Shown one piece after another: positions 1-7,882 of a stretch of DNA of 64,000 bases (position 1 is the stretch's first letter; the number at the start of each line of letters is the position of its first letter). Location: NCBI RefSeq assembly GCF_016879755.1, contig NZ_WOFU01000001.1:62001-126000 (forward strand). The letters run 5' to 3'. This stretch comes from Bacillus sp. B15-48 (lineage in GTDB: Bacteria > Bacillota > Bacilli > Bacillales > Cytobacillaceae). The position numbers and the translations under genes were made by a program. Below the pieces are notes generated by a model. It did not search any database and had not been told where the DNA came from. It saw only the letters and a list, made by a program, of their open reading frames with translations.

Positions 1-162
1 TTCTGGTGTACGTGAAGAATTATTGGTAACAAACAGATAAGAAATGTCCTTTTTTATTAACCTATCAATAAAATCGGATGCCGCTTCAATTCGTTCAGTC
101 CCTCGATACATCGTTCCGTCGAGATCAATCAAATAGCCTTTATACCTTTTCTTCTTATTCAC
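1..162 (-). CDS. yutF: HAD-family phosphatase YutF/NagD-like, N-terminal part
   Basis: Only the first 54 codons are inside the window; the gene runs off the left edge. The visible protein contains the HAD motif I (DLDGT) near residue 14 and a second motif (FVTNNSS) near residue 45, as in the NagD/p-nitrophenyl phosphatase group. A GTG start preceded by GGGA is chosen because no ATG lies between it and yutE. It follows yutE by about 40 bp on the same strand, as in the B. subtilis yutE-yutF pair, so the two are probably co-transcribed. Its physiological substrate cannot be told from sequence. Confidence 0.8.
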   Translation of the reverse strand, partial: MNKKKRYKGYLIDLDGTMYRGTERIEAASDFIDRLIKKDISYLFVTNNSSRTPE

Positions 163-201
163 TTCAGTCCCACACTTTCTTAGCAATTACGCACTTCTAT
201 A

Positions 202-639
202 TTATTTTCTAAAAGCCGAAACTGGCCCTAGCTCATTTGTCAAATATTGACGAACCTTTAGCGAGAATTGTTTTAATGCCGCTAATTCTTGGTCGAAACC
301 TTTATGTAAACTTTGATGGTCTACTTTTGTGTAGCTTTGAACAGTCATCTTTCTGTATGGAATCAGTTTTAATAAGCCTTCGTGCATTTCATTTGTAATG
401 ACCTTTTCATCTTTTAAAATGTCCATGATATCCTCATAACTTCCTGGATCCCGCATAATAAAGCCGTCAATCATCATGTTGCCAACATCAAGAATCGCTT
501 CAATCATCGTGTGAGTTAGACGTTCCAATCCCGCCTTCTCCATTTCTGTTTCCCACTGAACATGCCCTTCAAACAGGCCTATTTGCTTTTCTAAAAAAAC
601 TAAAATTTCTTCGATTGCCTCTCGATCGACAAAGTACAT
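202..639 (-). CDS. yutE: DUF86/HepT-like protein YutE
   Basis: A 145-residue helical protein of the DUF86 (HepT-like, HEPN fold) family, full length. The start ATG has a good GGAGGGG site upstream. In HepT toxins the catalytic signature is R-x4-6-H with a following Tyr; here the matching stretch near residue 96 reads RKMTVQSY, so Arg and Tyr are present but the His position is Gln. No MNT nucleotidyltransferase antitoxin gene is next to it. I infer a housekeeping or inactive HEPN protein rather than a working toxin. It probably forms an operon with yutF. Confidence 0.82.
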   Translation of the reverse strand: MYFVDREAIEEILVFLEKQIGLFEGHVQWETEMEKAGLERLTHTMIEAILDVGNMMIDGFIMRDPGSYEDIMDILKDEKVITNEMHEGLLKLIPYRKMTVQSYTKVDHQSLHKGFDQELAALKQFSLKVRQYLTNELGPVSAFRK

Positions 640-820
640 TGCTACCCCTCCATCATGCCTATATACTATATCAACTTTTACTTTTTATACCTCCATATTG
701 TATCACAAAAAAAATAGCCACGCTTTCAAACATTTGGCTCCGTTAATGCAGATATGAATGCTTTTTGTTAAGATGATAGAGAGACAGAAGAATGCTTGAA
801 CAATTAGGGAGGAATTTTTG

Positions 821-1087
821 ATGACAGACCGTTTTTTCTTATATGATGATTTGATTAATACCAAAACCCGTTTTATAAGTTTTATGGGGGAAAACAAACG
901 ATTTGATTTGGCCATCATTCAATCTGATCGATACTATGGCAAACAAATTGTCCTTGATATCCAAGGAAATCGGTTTGCCATTATTGGCCATGATGATTTA
1001 AATGAAGAAGGTTATCTTGAGCATGCCTTTAATTTATCTGAAGAAGACGCCGAGGAATTAAGATCTTTTTTGCGTGAAGCGGTTTAA
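821..1087 (+). CDS. DUF3055 family protein
   Basis: An 88-residue acidic protein that I recognise as the Firmicute-restricted DUF3055 family. The N-terminus (FFLYDD, then TKTRFISFMG) and the central IIGxDDLxEEGYLE stretch are typical. The ATG follows GGGAGG by eight bases. No membrane segment or signal peptide is visible. Its function is unknown. It is divergent from yutE and lies upstream of the next small gene on the same strand. Confidence 0.75.
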   Translation: MTDRFFLYDDLINTKTRFISFMGENKRFDLAIIQSDRYYGKQIVLDIQGNRFAIIGHDDLNEEGYLEHAFNLSEEDAEELRSFLREAV

Positions 1088-1171
1088 AAAAGCACTCTAT
1101 ATCGCTTTGTTTGTTATTTTCTCGTTAAATTGGAATACTAATGAACAATGGCGATAAGAAAGGGTGACACC

Positions 1172-1456
1172 ATGGGAAATAAAGACGCTGAAATTTATTC
1201 TGATTTTTCCAATGTAGAGAAGAGCCGTAACTTCTTAACAGCCGAAGAATTTCCAGAAGGTCCGTATGGTTCCTCAATCCGAAAGGACGAACCTGTAGAA
1301 AATAAGAGTTCAGAGTGGCAAGAAGGACAACGCTCCTATAGTGCGTTTAATTATGAATATAAAACGCTTCACCAAGAGATGCCGCGACAAATGGCGGGTG
1401 CGCATCCTACCCATGATGACCCCGCAGAAGATACACAAGATCCATATACACCTTAA
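1172..1456 (+). CDS. Conserved small soluble hypothetical protein
   Basis: A 94-residue hydrophilic protein with motifs such as YSDFSNVEKSRNFLTAEEFP and a Pro/His/Asp-rich tail (HPTHDDP). It resembles a small cytosolic protein common in Bacillus next to lipA/yutD, but I assign no function. The ATG at 1172 is preferred over upstream codons because AAGAAAGGGTG lies eight bases before it. A strong terminator starts at the stop codon. Confidence 0.7.
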   Translation: MGNKDAEIYSDFSNVEKSRNFLTAEEFPEGPYGSSIRKDEPVENKSSEWQEGQRSYSAFNYEYKTLHQEMPRQMAGAHPTHDDPAEDTQDPYTP

Positions 1457-1490
1457 GGCCGGGTTATTCCCGGCCTTTTCTTATTTTTTT
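1455..1490 (+). terminator. Rho-independent terminator
   Basis: The GC-rich stem GGCCGGG/CCCGGCC with a five-base loop is followed by TTTTC and a run of seven T on the plus strand. It ends the 821-1456 gene pair and overlaps the 3' end of convergent yutD. Confidence 0.88.
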
Positions 1491-1756
1491 ACCTTTTTTG
1501 CGACAAAATAGGCACAGCCGAAATTACAAAATTCATACAAATATTCACTTACCGTGCTTATTTTTGTATCAAAAGTTGCCTTCTGACTTTGGTCATCAAA
1601 AAAACCCTTTAGTCTTAGCTGACCATATCCCCAATCTCCAACAATATAATCGTATTTCGTTAATATTTCACTATATCGTGACCGAAATGCTTCTTCATTG
1701 AAACCATCTCTATAATCATCAACCACTTCATAACAAACATTATTAATGCAAATCAT
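1481..1756 (-). CDS. yutD: YutD family protein (DUF1027)
   Basis: A 91-residue protein matching YutD/DUF1027 throughout: the N-terminal NNVCYEVVDDYRDGFNEEAF, the central YDYIVGDWGYGQLRLKGF, and the C-terminal EYLYEFCNFGCAYFV with two conserved Cys. The ATG is preceded by AGAGGTGA. Its role is unknown. The position between yutE/yutF and lipA matches the order in B. subtilis. It is convergent with the small gene ending at 1456. Confidence 0.85.
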   Translation of the reverse strand: MICINNVCYEVVDDYRDGFNEEAFRSRYSEILTKYDYIVGDWGYGQLRLKGFFDDQSQKATFDTKISTVSEYLYEFCNFGCAYFVAKKVKK

Positions 1757-1906
1757 TTTATCACCTCTACTTGTACTAGCAATCCGTAATTTTAGTGGAT
1801 CTAACTAAACTTCATTTTCCTCTTTTTAAATTATAACTGATTCTCCAGCAATTACTAAGAAAAAAAGAAAAACTGTTGGTCATTCTAATGAGTAGGAGGT
1901 GTAAGA

Positions 1907-2560
1907 GTGAAAATAAAAACAGGATTCGCAATCATCGGGATATGTAGTTTAATGGCTACCACCGGTTGTGCTGCTGGCAACATGGCTGAGGGAAATCGCC
2001 ATAGGGACGACCTAGGCACATTTAACGAACCAAATCGCCAACTTCATATTAACAATCATGAACCACAATTTTACAATCGTGATTTAGATACGGGAGATTC
2101 TGGGTTTGGTTATGTTCGCCATAAACGAACAGGTGTAATGGGAGCAGACAATCAACCAGAATACTCTATTAACCGAGAACAGGTTGCTGATATGATTTCT
2201 AAGCTTAGTATCCAAGTTCCAAACGTCGATGATGTTTCAACTTTAGTAACCGATGAGGAAGTATTGATTGTTTATGAAACAGATTCTAATAACCGTAATG
2301 AGACCGCAGACCAAGTAAAGAAAATGGCCATGTCTGTCGTTCCAAGCTGGTTTGAAATCTACGTTTCAGATAATCCTGCTTTAAGAAAGAACATCGAGAA
2401 TTTTGCGACGCTTACTACGAACAGTCGTGACATCGATACAATCATTGATGGTGTTATCAAACAAATGCGAACATCTCCTCAAGGGGACTATAAAGACGGA
2501 CGTCTTGACGGTGAAAAATCGAATGACGAGACAATGAGATCTAACAACCGACAAAAATAG
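1907..2560 (+). CDS. yutC: YhcN/YlaJ-family sporulation lipoprotein (YutC-like)
   Basis: A 217-residue lipoprotein: a short hydrophobic signal ending in a lipobox with the acylated Cys at about residue 22 (TTGCAAG), then a hydrophilic linker and a YhcN/YlaJ-type domain from about residue 95 to 195. Members of this family are associated with the spore inner membrane, cortex or germination. The GTG start has a perfect AGGAGGTG site seven bases upstream. It is convergent with lipA across a shared terminator, the arrangement of yutC and lipA in B. subtilis. Confidence 0.8.
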   Translation: MKIKTGFAIIGICSLMATTGCAAGNMAEGNRHRDDLGTFNEPNRQLHINNHEPQFYNRDLDTGDSGFGYVRHKRTGVMGADNQPEYSINREQVADMISKLSIQVPNVDDVSTLVTDEEVLIVYETDSNNRNETADQVKKMAMSVVPSWFEIYVSDNPALRKNIENFATLTTNSRDIDTIIDGVIKQMRTSPQGDYKDGRLDGEKSNDETMRSNNRQK

Positions 2561-2588
2561 AGTTCAGCTAAGCTGAACTCTATTTTTG
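2553..2588. terminator. Bidirectional terminator between the YutC-like gene and lipA
   Basis: An 11-bp perfect stem (AGAGTTCAGCT/AGCTGAACTCT) is flanked by A-runs on the left and T-runs on the right, so it can end transcription from both convergent genes. Confidence 0.88.
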
Positions 2589-2593
2589 TCCTT

Positions 2594-3514
2594 TTAAGCT
2601 TGTTTCACTTGACTCGATTCTCCTAGTGCCTGCTTATGCTTAGCTGCTTCATTCACTTGTTCGTCAGCGTGATAAGACGAACGAACGAGCGGACCTGCTT
2701 CACAGTGACTAAAGCCCTTTTCCATCGCAATTTCCTTCAAATCACTAAACTCATCTGGGTGATAATATTTCACAACCTTTAAATGCCCTTTTGTCGGCTG
2801 TAAGTATTGGCCAATTGTCAAAATTTCGACGTTGTTTGTACGTAAATCATCCATTGCTTCAATGATTTCTTCTTTCGTTTCTCCCAGTCCAATCATGATG
2901 CTCGATTTAGTTGGGATATTCGGTTGTAACTCTTTCGCTCGACGGAGGAATTCCAATGAGCGCTCATACGTAGCCCTTGCGCGAATCCGAGGTGTTAATC
3001 GTTTAACTGTTTCAATATTATGGTTCAAGATGTCAGGCTTTGCATCCATTAATGTTTTCAGGTTTTCAATCACTCCCCCCATATCTGAAGGAAGTACCTC
3101 AATCGATGTAAACGGACTTTTTCTCCGTATCGCTCTTATAGTTTCAGCAAAAATAGCTGCTCCGCCATCTTTAAGGTCATCCCTGGCAACGGCTGTAACT
3201 ACAACATGCTTTAAGTTCATCGTTTCCACGGATTCGGCTACTCTTTCCGGTTCCTTTAAATCAAGCTCGGTCGGCAGCCCTGTTTTGACTGCACAAAAGC
3301 GGCAGGCGCGTGTACAAACAGCTCCAAGAATCATAAATGTAGCTGTTCGTCTTTCAGCCCAACATTCATGAATATTCGGACAGCGAGCCTCCTCACATAC
3401 AGTATGTAAACTTTGGCTCCTCATCATTTGCTTTAAGCCAGTATAATTTTCGTTTGTATTTAACTTTATTTTAAGCCATTCCGGCTTTCTTAAAACATCT
3501 TCTTTTTTGCTCAT
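2594..3514 (-). CDS. lipA: Lipoyl synthase
   Basis: A 306-residue radical-SAM enzyme that inserts two sulfurs into octanoyl groups on lipoyl domains. The auxiliary [4Fe-4S] cluster motif is visible as C40, C45 and C51, and the radical-SAM CxxxCxxC as C67, C71 and C74. The C-terminal RSSYHADEQ motif is also typical. The ATG has an AAGGAGTGAG site. The enzyme needs Fe-S clusters, which the sufCDSUB products encoded 6 kb away assemble. GcvH, encoded at 22 kb, carries lipoyl groups. Confidence 0.97.
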   Translation of the reverse strand: MSKKEDVLRKPEWLKIKLNTNENYTGLKQMMRSQSLHTVCEEARCPNIHECWAERRTATFMILGAVCTRACRFCAVKTGLPTELDLKEPERVAESVETMNLKHVVVTAVARDDLKDGGAAIFAETIRAIRRKSPFTSIEVLPSDMGGVIENLKTLMDAKPDILNHNIETVKRLTPRIRARATYERSLEFLRRAKELQPNIPTKSSIMIGLGETKEEIIEAMDDLRTNNVEILTIGQYLQPTKGHLKVVKYYHPDEFSDLKEIAMEKGFSHCEAGPLVRSSYHADEQVNEAAKHKQALGESSQVKQA

Positions 3515-3692
3515 CAGGTCTCACTCCTTTGCTAAGAAAAGGCCTCAAATAAAATCCTTCTCTAGTCCCACTTTACCATAGTTGAAAATGGAACGACAAG
3601 TGAGACATTCTATAGTTACCAGATTTTGCTCCTTATGATATTGAGCGTTTCTCATAAACTAAAGGAAACAAAAAGCCGAAGGGAGGATTCCA

Positions 3693-4682
3693 GTGAGGTA
3701 TCTTCTTGCAATTGCCATCATCTTTTCTCTCTTTTCCTCCCCGTATCATCTAGCGGCAGCTGAGGAACAAGAGGATATTTACGCAAAGAGAATGGAGTTA
3801 TATAAAAAGACTGAAGCAGTAACAAACTTGCCATGGTACTACGTAGCAGCGATTGATCAATATGAACGTAGTGTCCGTCAGGCAAGAAAAGACATTCCTA
3901 AAGCAGAAGGACTTACAGGTATTTATTTCAAACCAGAACAATGGGTTGGTTTTCTCAACCCAAATACAGAAGATGCAAATCCTCAATCGATTCAATTCTT
4001 TAATGGGCTCGGTTTTGACGGAAATGGCGATGGCAAAGCCGAACGAACCAATGACGAGGATGTTCTCCATGCATTTGCCCAGTACTTATTATCTTATGGT
4101 ACAGATCATGATAACATTAAAATTGGTCTTTGGGATTATTATAAGCGTGACAAATCGGTTGGAATGATCATTGGCAAAGCGAAAATATATAAGCATTTTG
4201 GCCGTTTAAATCTTGACGAACATGCCTTTCCAGTACCATTAAGAAGCAATCACAGCTATAAAAATACTTGGGGAGATGCGCGCGGTTGGGGTGGACGACG
4301 AATCCACGAAGGGACAGATATCTTTGCTGATTACGGCGTTCCAGTCAGAGCGACAGGCTATGGAATTATCGAAATGAAAGGCTGGAATCGCTATGGCGGC
4401 TGGAGAGTCGGGATTCGTGATATTAATAATACGTATCATTATTTCGCTCATCTAAGCGGTTTTGCAAAAGATTTACATGTCGGACAAATTGTTGAACCAG
4501 GTCAAGTCATTGGGGGAGTGGGAAGTTCTGGCTATGGTCCTCCAGGAACATCCGGAAAATTCCCCCCTCATCTACACTACGGCATGTATAAAGATAATGG
4601 CTATACTGAATGGTCATTCGACCCTTACCCACATTTAAGGCTTTGGGCGAAACAAGAACGAGCAAGGTTGCAAAACAAATAA
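3693..4682 (+). CDS. yunA: Secreted M23 family metallopeptidase (YunA-like)
   Basis: A 329-residue exported protein with an N-terminal signal peptide (about residues 1-22, ending near LAAAEE) and a C-terminal LytM/M23 domain. Zinc-site motifs are visible as IHEGTDIF, YHYFAHLSG and HLHYGMY in family order. Such enzymes cut peptidoglycan cross-bridges. The GTG start follows GGGAGG. It lies divergent from lipA and next to the yunB-D genes, as YunA does in B. subtilis. The middle region (residues 30-170) is family-specific and its job is unknown. Confidence 0.85.
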   Translation: MRYLLAIAIIFSLFSSPYHLAAAEEQEDIYAKRMELYKKTEAVTNLPWYYVAAIDQYERSVRQARKDIPKAEGLTGIYFKPEQWVGFLNPNTEDANPQSIQFFNGLGFDGNGDGKAERTNDEDVLHAFAQYLLSYGTDHDNIKIGLWDYYKRDKSVGMIIGKAKIYKHFGRLNLDEHAFPVPLRSNHSYKNTWGDARGWGGRRIHEGTDIFADYGVPVRATGYGIIEMKGWNRYGGWRVGIRDINNTYHYFAHLSGFAKDLHVGQIVEPGQVIGGVGSSGYGPPGTSGKFPPHLHYGMYKDNGYTEWSFDPYPHLRLWAKQERARLQNK

Positions 4683-4715
4683 TGGGGCTGACCTCGAATG
4701 AGGCGCCCCATTCTT
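4681..4715. terminator. Terminator between yunA and the transporter operon
   Basis: The outer stem AATGGGGC/GCCCCATT and an inner CCTC/GAGG stem form a long hairpin between the convergent genes. The T-rich tail is modest on either side. Confidence 0.65.
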
Positions 4716-4717
4716 CA

Positions 4718-4825
4718 TTATGACTTTGATTTCGACTTTTTCACCGCATGGATAATACTTGCAGTAAGACCTCCCCAAATGACAACCATTCCGACAACCA
4801 TCATCACAACTGCACTCGTATCCAT
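4718..4825 (-). CDS. metS: MetS-type small subunit of NSS transporter
   Basis: A 35-residue ORF with one transmembrane helix (MVVGMVVIWGGLTASII) and a basic tail (HAVKKSKSKS). It begins at the TAATG overlap with the stop codon of the large transporter gene, so it is translationally coupled. It matches the very short MetS partners of bacterial sodium-dependent methionine/alanine transporters (MetPS in Corynebacterium), which are needed for transport by the large subunit. The family assignment is based on size, position, the single helix and the basic C-terminus. Confidence 0.85.
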   Translation of the reverse strand: MDTSAVVMMVVGMVVIWGGLTASIIHAVKKSKSKS

Positions 4826-6336
4826 TATTTTGAATCCCCCTTATCCTTTGGTACGTTTAGGGCGTTTGAATCCCATTTTTTCACATAGCTAAAGACGATT
4901 CCAAAAATAATCGCGGCTATCGCTACTAGCCAACCAAAATAAAAATTAAAACTTTCTGGGTAACCTCCATAGCTCGTTTCTAAATCTGTTTTAATATTCA
5001 TAATCATCATAACTCCAAGAACAGCAGGCGTAATATACTTCAAACAAATCGTCCACCAGCTACCAAGCTGAATATCTGAAATGGCATTGGCATGGTCACG
5101 AAGCTGATTCAATTGTTTTGCAATCCAAACAACAATGATGATTTCAACAAGACCTGCAACTGCAACACCATAGTTATTAATAAAAGCATCAACCGTGTCA
5201 AGGAAGTTCAAACCGCCTTGCGTTGCATAAAGAATTGATATTAATGCAGATAAGCCGCCGCCAATCGCTACCGCTTTCGTACGAGAAACTTTAAATTTAT
5301 CTTGAACTCCAGCAATATATGTTTCGACAATTGAAATGAGTGATGATAAACCAGCTAATGTTAAACAAAGGAAGAATAATAATCCAAAGGTACTACTAAA
5401 AGCTGGTAATTCGTTAATAATTTGTGGAAAGACGGCAAAAGCAAGGATGACCCCTTTACTCACAACCTCATCTATACCGACCCCCTGTTGCATCGCCATA
5501 AAGCCAAGCGCTGCAAACACACCAATTCCAGCCAGTAATTCAAATGAAGAGTTCGCAAAACCTGTAATGAAAGCATTGTTTGTAATGTCAGATTTTTTCG
5601 GTAAATAACTCGAATATGTGACCATAATCGCAAAGGCAATGGATAAACTGAAAAAGATTTGGCCGTAAGCAGCAACCCAAACTTTCCCATTGGTAATTTG
5701 ACTCCAATCAGGTTTGAAAAATGCGTTGACCCCATCGATTGCACCATCAAGGGTTAAAGCGCGGACAACAATAATTAAAAATAAAAAAACAAGTGCTGGA
5801 ATAAAGATTTTATTCGCAACTTCAATCCCTTTTTTAACTCCCTTGAATAAAATTCCTAATGAAATGACCCAAACGATGACTAATGGAATAAATACTCCCG
5901 GTACAAGACTACCTACTTCCCCTGCATCAACGACTTGCAAATAATCACCGATTAAGAATCCGAGTGGATCTGCACCCCATTGCTGCCCGACTGAGAAATA
6001 AGCATATGACATTGCCCAACCAACGATGACAGCATAATAAGTAGAAATGATAAATGAGATCGCTAACTGCCACCAGCCAAGCCATTCAGCGCCTTTTCCT
6101 ATGCGGGCAAAGCTTAAAGGTGCCGAACCACGATATTTATGCCCAATCGTGAATTCCATAATGAGCAATGGAATCCCTGCCGTTAATAAAGCAAATAAAT
6201 ATGGCAGGAAAAACGCGCCGCCGCCACTTTCGTAAGCAACACCCGGAAAACGCCAAATATTTCCTAAACCAATTGCTGAACCTACTGCGGCAAGGATAAA
6301 ACCTGCTCTAGTTCCCCATTGAGGACGTTGGTTCAT
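4825..6336 (-). CDS. Sodium-dependent NSS-family amino acid transporter
   Basis: A 503-residue polytopic membrane protein (about 11-12 helices) of the neurotransmitter:sodium symporter family. The start is diagnostic: WGTRAGFILAAVGSAIGLGNIWRFP, which covers the sodium and substrate sites of helix 1. Similar proteins carry neutral amino acids such as methionine or alanine with sodium. Its stop overlaps the ATG of the 35-residue partner by one base, which points to a MetPS-like pair. It is not a member of the adjacent yun genes by function. The substrate is inferred only. Confidence 0.88.
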   Translation of the reverse strand: MNQRPQWGTRAGFILAAVGSAIGLGNIWRFPGVAYESGGGAFFLPYLFALLTAGIPLLIMEFTIGHKYRGSAPLSFARIGKGAEWLGWWQLAISFIISTYYAVIVGWAMSYAYFSVGQQWGADPLGFLIGDYLQVVDAGEVGSLVPGVFIPLVIVWVISLGILFKGVKKGIEVANKIFIPALVFLFLIIVVRALTLDGAIDGVNAFFKPDWSQITNGKVWVAAYGQIFFSLSIAFAIMVTYSSYLPKKSDITNNAFITGFANSSFELLAGIGVFAALGFMAMQQGVGIDEVVSKGVILAFAVFPQIINELPAFSSTFGLLFFLCLTLAGLSSLISIVETYIAGVQDKFKVSRTKAVAIGGGLSALISILYATQGGLNFLDTVDAFINNYGVAVAGLVEIIIVVWIAKQLNQLRDHANAISDIQLGSWWTICLKYITPAVLGVMMIMNIKTDLETSYGGYPESFNFYFGWLVAIAAIIFGIVFSYVKKWDSNALNVPKDKGDSK

Positions 6337-6536
6337 ATCATCATACCCCCTAAGTGTGTCTCTGAAATATACGAAGAATTTAAAACTTCAATATTTTCAG
6401 ATTTTTTATTTTGTGACAAGTATATCCATCTTTTTTTCTTTTGTCAAAATAATATTCTGTGAATTTTTTGCAACATTTGAAAAGGCTTACAAATAAGAGG
6501 AAAGAGAAAATATTTAGTCTAATGTTGCTGCCCTTT

Positions 6537-6600
6537 TTAGATAATAGGCGAGAACCCTCGTGACTTCAGTCATGAGTTGTTGACATGGACAGCTTTTAAA
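6537..6600. mobile_element. IS200/IS605-like end hairpin, remnant
   Basis: The 295-bp gap between the transporter and yunB contains AGAACCCTCGTGACTTCAGT followed by CATGAG. The stem CTCGTGAC/GTCATGAG has a TTCA loop. This looks like the imperfect hairpin near the right end of IS200/IS605 (tnpB-carrying) elements. No transposase or tnpB frame remains, so it would be a solo end or a small non-autonomous derivative. The assignment is by pattern only; the rest of the gap is AT-rich with no recognised feature. Confidence 0.4.
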
Positions 6601-6631
6601 TTATTATGTTAAAATCAATCTTTTGAATCGT

Positions 6632-7396
6632 CTATCTTTCCGTCGGTAATGGAATGGCTGGAGCCCCACCTCCTCCATTGTTAAAAAATTGTGGAACCTC
6701 TCCTTCATGAAGAAATCCGCCGATTGGAATATTTTCTTTAACAGTGGCCACAGTTGTTGCAAATGGGATGATAACTTGAACATTTACTACGACTTGAATG
6801 GATACATCAATCCATGTGTTATTAATGCCTAACGGTTTTTGTTCCCATACAACATCGGTAACAATATCTCCAATGGCCGTGAAACGAACAGGGATACTCG
6901 GTCCTTGATTTGCAAGCAACAGATTATTTGTTGCCCGGCCCAACGGTATATAGTAGACAAGTCCTTCCTCTCGTTTTACTGCATCTGGTTCAATATCTAC
7001 ATCCGAAAAGGATTGTAATGAAGCAAAATTTCCTTTCTCTGCTTCATTAATATTTGCTTGAATTAGGCTAACGGTCTCGGCCTTTATTTTATTTAAGACC
7101 TCTGCATTATATTGGATGACCGTCTTTGATCCATCGTTTATTGGGACATATTCAATTAGGTCTGTTGTATTCATTCCACGGACAACTTGTTCATTTATTG
7201 CTTTGTTGATGATAAGAGTAGCCATTTTCGTTGATTGGGCTTCTGCATATCTCATTAATATCGGTTCGATTTTTCGATCAATGATCCAAAGACCGCCTAA
7301 TGTTGCAAGCATAAAGAAGAGCACTGTTAGCAATATTACATGTTTGAACGGTAAGGGTCCTTTTTTTCGCCGTAGCCGGAGGCCCGATTTCCCCAA
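6632..7396 (-). CDS. yunB: Sporulation protein YunB
   Basis: A protein of about 254 residues with a basic N-terminus (LRLRRKKGPLPFKH), one transmembrane helix (about residues 20-42), then an extracytoplasmic domain with the repeated IP-rich strands of YunB. In B. subtilis yunB belongs to the sigma-E (mother cell) regulon. An ATG exists eight codons upstream, but it lies inside a hairpin and has no ribosome site; a TTG at 7396 sits six bases after AAAGGGGGGA, so I prefer TTG. The position between NSS transporter and yunC is conserved in part. Confidence 0.85.
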   Translation of the reverse strand: MGKSGLRLRRKKGPLPFKHVILLTVLFFMLATLGGLWIIDRKIEPILMRYAEAQSTKMATLIINKAINEQVVRGMNTTDLIEYVPINDGSKTVIQYNAEVLNKIKAETVSLIQANINEAEKGNFASLQSFSDVDIEPDAVKREEGLVYYIPLGRATNNLLLANQGPSIPVRFTAIGDIVTDVVWEQKPLGINNTWIDVSIQVVVNVQVIIPFATTVATVKENIPIGGFLHEGEVPQFFNNGGGGAPAIPLPTER

Positions 7397-7402
7397 AATA
7401 AA

Positions 7403-7439
7403 TCCCCCCTTTACATGCAATGTATGCAGTAAAGGGGGG
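7403..7439 (-). promoter_or_regulatory. Hairpin overlapping the yunB ribosome binding site
   Basis: CCCCCCTTTAC and GTAAAGGGGGG form an 11-bp perfect inverted repeat with an 11-base loop. The 3' arm is the Shine-Dalgarno sequence of yunB, and a T-rich stretch (ATTTATTTT) follows. It could end transcripts from yunC and also hide the yunB ribosome site in read-through RNA. The loop holds CATACATT, which equals the sigma-E -10 consensus, although no good -35 is visible at the right distance. Confidence 0.6.
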
Positions 7440-7520
7440 ACCTAGCCTAAAAATATTCCAAAAATGTTTAAAATAACGATACTTACGCTCTGTCCATTCA
7501 TGCGAACGAAAAAATAACAT

Positions 7521-7823
7521 CTAAATCATTTTTTGCAATGCTTCTTTTCCAGACATCCCTGCCGTAATTCCTAGACTTTCTGCCTCGATCGTGACCGACT
7601 CAAGCGGTGCTTCTAGCAATTGATCGATTGTTTTGACGCCAACGGCTCTTCCAGCGATGACCTTTCTATCTTTTAACTTTTCATTTAATAGAGCCACATC
7701 TAAAGCGCCGCACATAATATATCCTTTATCATTTGTTACAACAAGTAAATTTGTTTTAGGCAGTCTGACAGAAACGCTTAAAAAGGTATGGCCGTTAAGT
7801 TCAATTGGTGCCATTTCAATCAT
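7521..7823 (-). CDS. yunC: YunC family protein (DUF1805)
   Basis: A 100-residue protein of the DUF1805 family, full length. Typical stretches are GYIMCGALDVALLNEK and a C-terminus with LGITAGMSGKEALQKM. The ATG (MIEMAP) is preceded by AAAGGGGAGC; a longer frame upstream lacks such a site. No function is established. It follows yunD on the same strand by 59 bp, so the two are probably one transcript. Confidence 0.85.
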   Translation of the reverse strand: MIEMAPIELNGHTFLSVSVRLPKTNLLVVTNDKGYIMCGALDVALLNEKLKDRKVIAGRAVGVKTIDQLLEAPLESVTIEAESLGITAGMSGKEALQKMI

Positions 7824-7882
7824 AATCAGCTCCCCTTTCTTACAATACAAGTTATGCATTTGCAAGAAAAAGGTGAAGCTTG

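Noticed and set aside
202-639. HepT/MNT toxin-antitoxin module
   Set aside because: No MNT gene is adjacent and the catalytic His is not seen.
2832-3371. 179-codon plus-strand ORF
   Set aside because: Antisense to lipA, whose radical-SAM motifs are unambiguous.
4698-4892. Plus-strand ORF opposite the MetS-like gene
   Set aside because: The minus-strand 35-codon frame has a coupled start and a membrane helix; the plus frame has neither family features nor a useful ribosome site.
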